Origin: Bombus terrestris
Taxonomy: Eukaryota; Arthropoda; Insecta; Hymenoptera; Apidae
Direction: 5' to 3'
Assembly: GCF_910591885.1 (NCBI RefSeq)
Contig: NC_063274.1
Span: 14,344,164 to 14,408,163 of the forward strand
DNA length: 64,000 nucleotides
Position 1 is the first letter of the stretch. Every line of letters starts with the position of its first letter. The position numbers and the translations under genes are program-made. Below, piece by piece: positions 63,879-64,000 of the stretch. The notes beneath the pieces were generated by a model. The model was given only the letters and a program-made list of their open reading frames with translations, searched no databases and was not told where the DNA came from.

Positions 63879-64000
63879 AAGTCGATTAATTCAAAGATGC
63901 ATTCGCTACGGATTTCCTACGTACTCGCGTAAATACAGGCCAGTTAGAAATACAATTAATTGATCCTAACATCACCGTACAAAGAAGTCCTTATAAACTC
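63879..64000 (+). pseudogene. Ty3/gypsy-like pol fragment fused to the LINE
   Basis: Immediately after GVPQGSVL the plus strand changes character. After a TAA it reads FKDAFATDFLRTRVNTGQLE, then IQLIDPNITVQRSPYKL to the window edge. This is the region just before the RT domain in Ty3/gypsy elements (an F.D.FA stretch, then ...I.L.DP....R.PYKL). It is in the same frame as the LINE. The element continues beyond the window. No LTR is seen on this side. Confidence 0.68.

Overview
This window looks like nuclear DNA of an insect, most likely a hymenopteran such as a bee or another aculeate. The case rests on an A+T content of about two thirds by eye without obvious CpG loss, very long introns, and a repeat load of mariner-like hairpin MITEs, TTAA-flanked piggyBac-like MITEs, a Tc1-like transposon, solo LTRs and decayed LINE fragments. 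One LINE fragment has the C-terminal layout I associate with hymenopteran LINEs. I see no bacterial operons, rRNA, tRNA or CRISPR.

The one host gene I can name is a KCNQ-type (Kv7) voltage-gated potassium channel on the minus strand. Its 5' part is at the right of the window: a first coding exon at 58659-58755, a Gly/Ser/Pro-rich 180-nt exon at 51003-51182, and a 175-nt exon at 45446-45620. The last one ends at the start of transmembrane segment S1, with the motif VYNFLERPTGWKCFLYHF. Splice sites and phases agree across all three (phase 1, phase 1, then exit in phase 2). The 180-nt exon can be skipped in frame. I could not find the S1-S6 or C-terminal exons, so they probably lie beyond the left edge. 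That would make positions 1-45445 mostly one giant intron. A second coding-looking exon on the same strand, His-rich and of unknown identity, is at 8199-8517, with a CpG-richer block upstream at about 9.9-13.1 kb.

The rest is mobile-element debris. At 13-20 kb two inverted piggyBac-like MITEs enclose two LINE fragments and a mariner hairpin. Three copies of a 190-213 bp mariner-type MITE lie at 4.3, 21.1 and 35.6 kb. Four copies of an 81-82 bp near-perfect hairpin MITE lie at 16.4, 33.1, 33.6 and 50.0 kb. Two solo LTRs of one family are at 34.4 and 54.2 kb, and a less certain LTR is at 37.1 kb. An unclassified element with 150-bp inverted repeats lies at 41.3-42.5 kb. Two copies of another TTAA-type element at 55.5-58.1 kb share a 190-bp block with no visible difference although their ends are diverged.

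The right edge holds a decayed Tc1-like DD34E transposon (61.0-62.6 kb) and a jockey-type LINE reverse transcriptase. The LINE breaks off just after its GVPQGSVL motif and joins a Ty3/gypsy-like pol fragment. All assignments come from reading the sequence and its translations; no database search was run.
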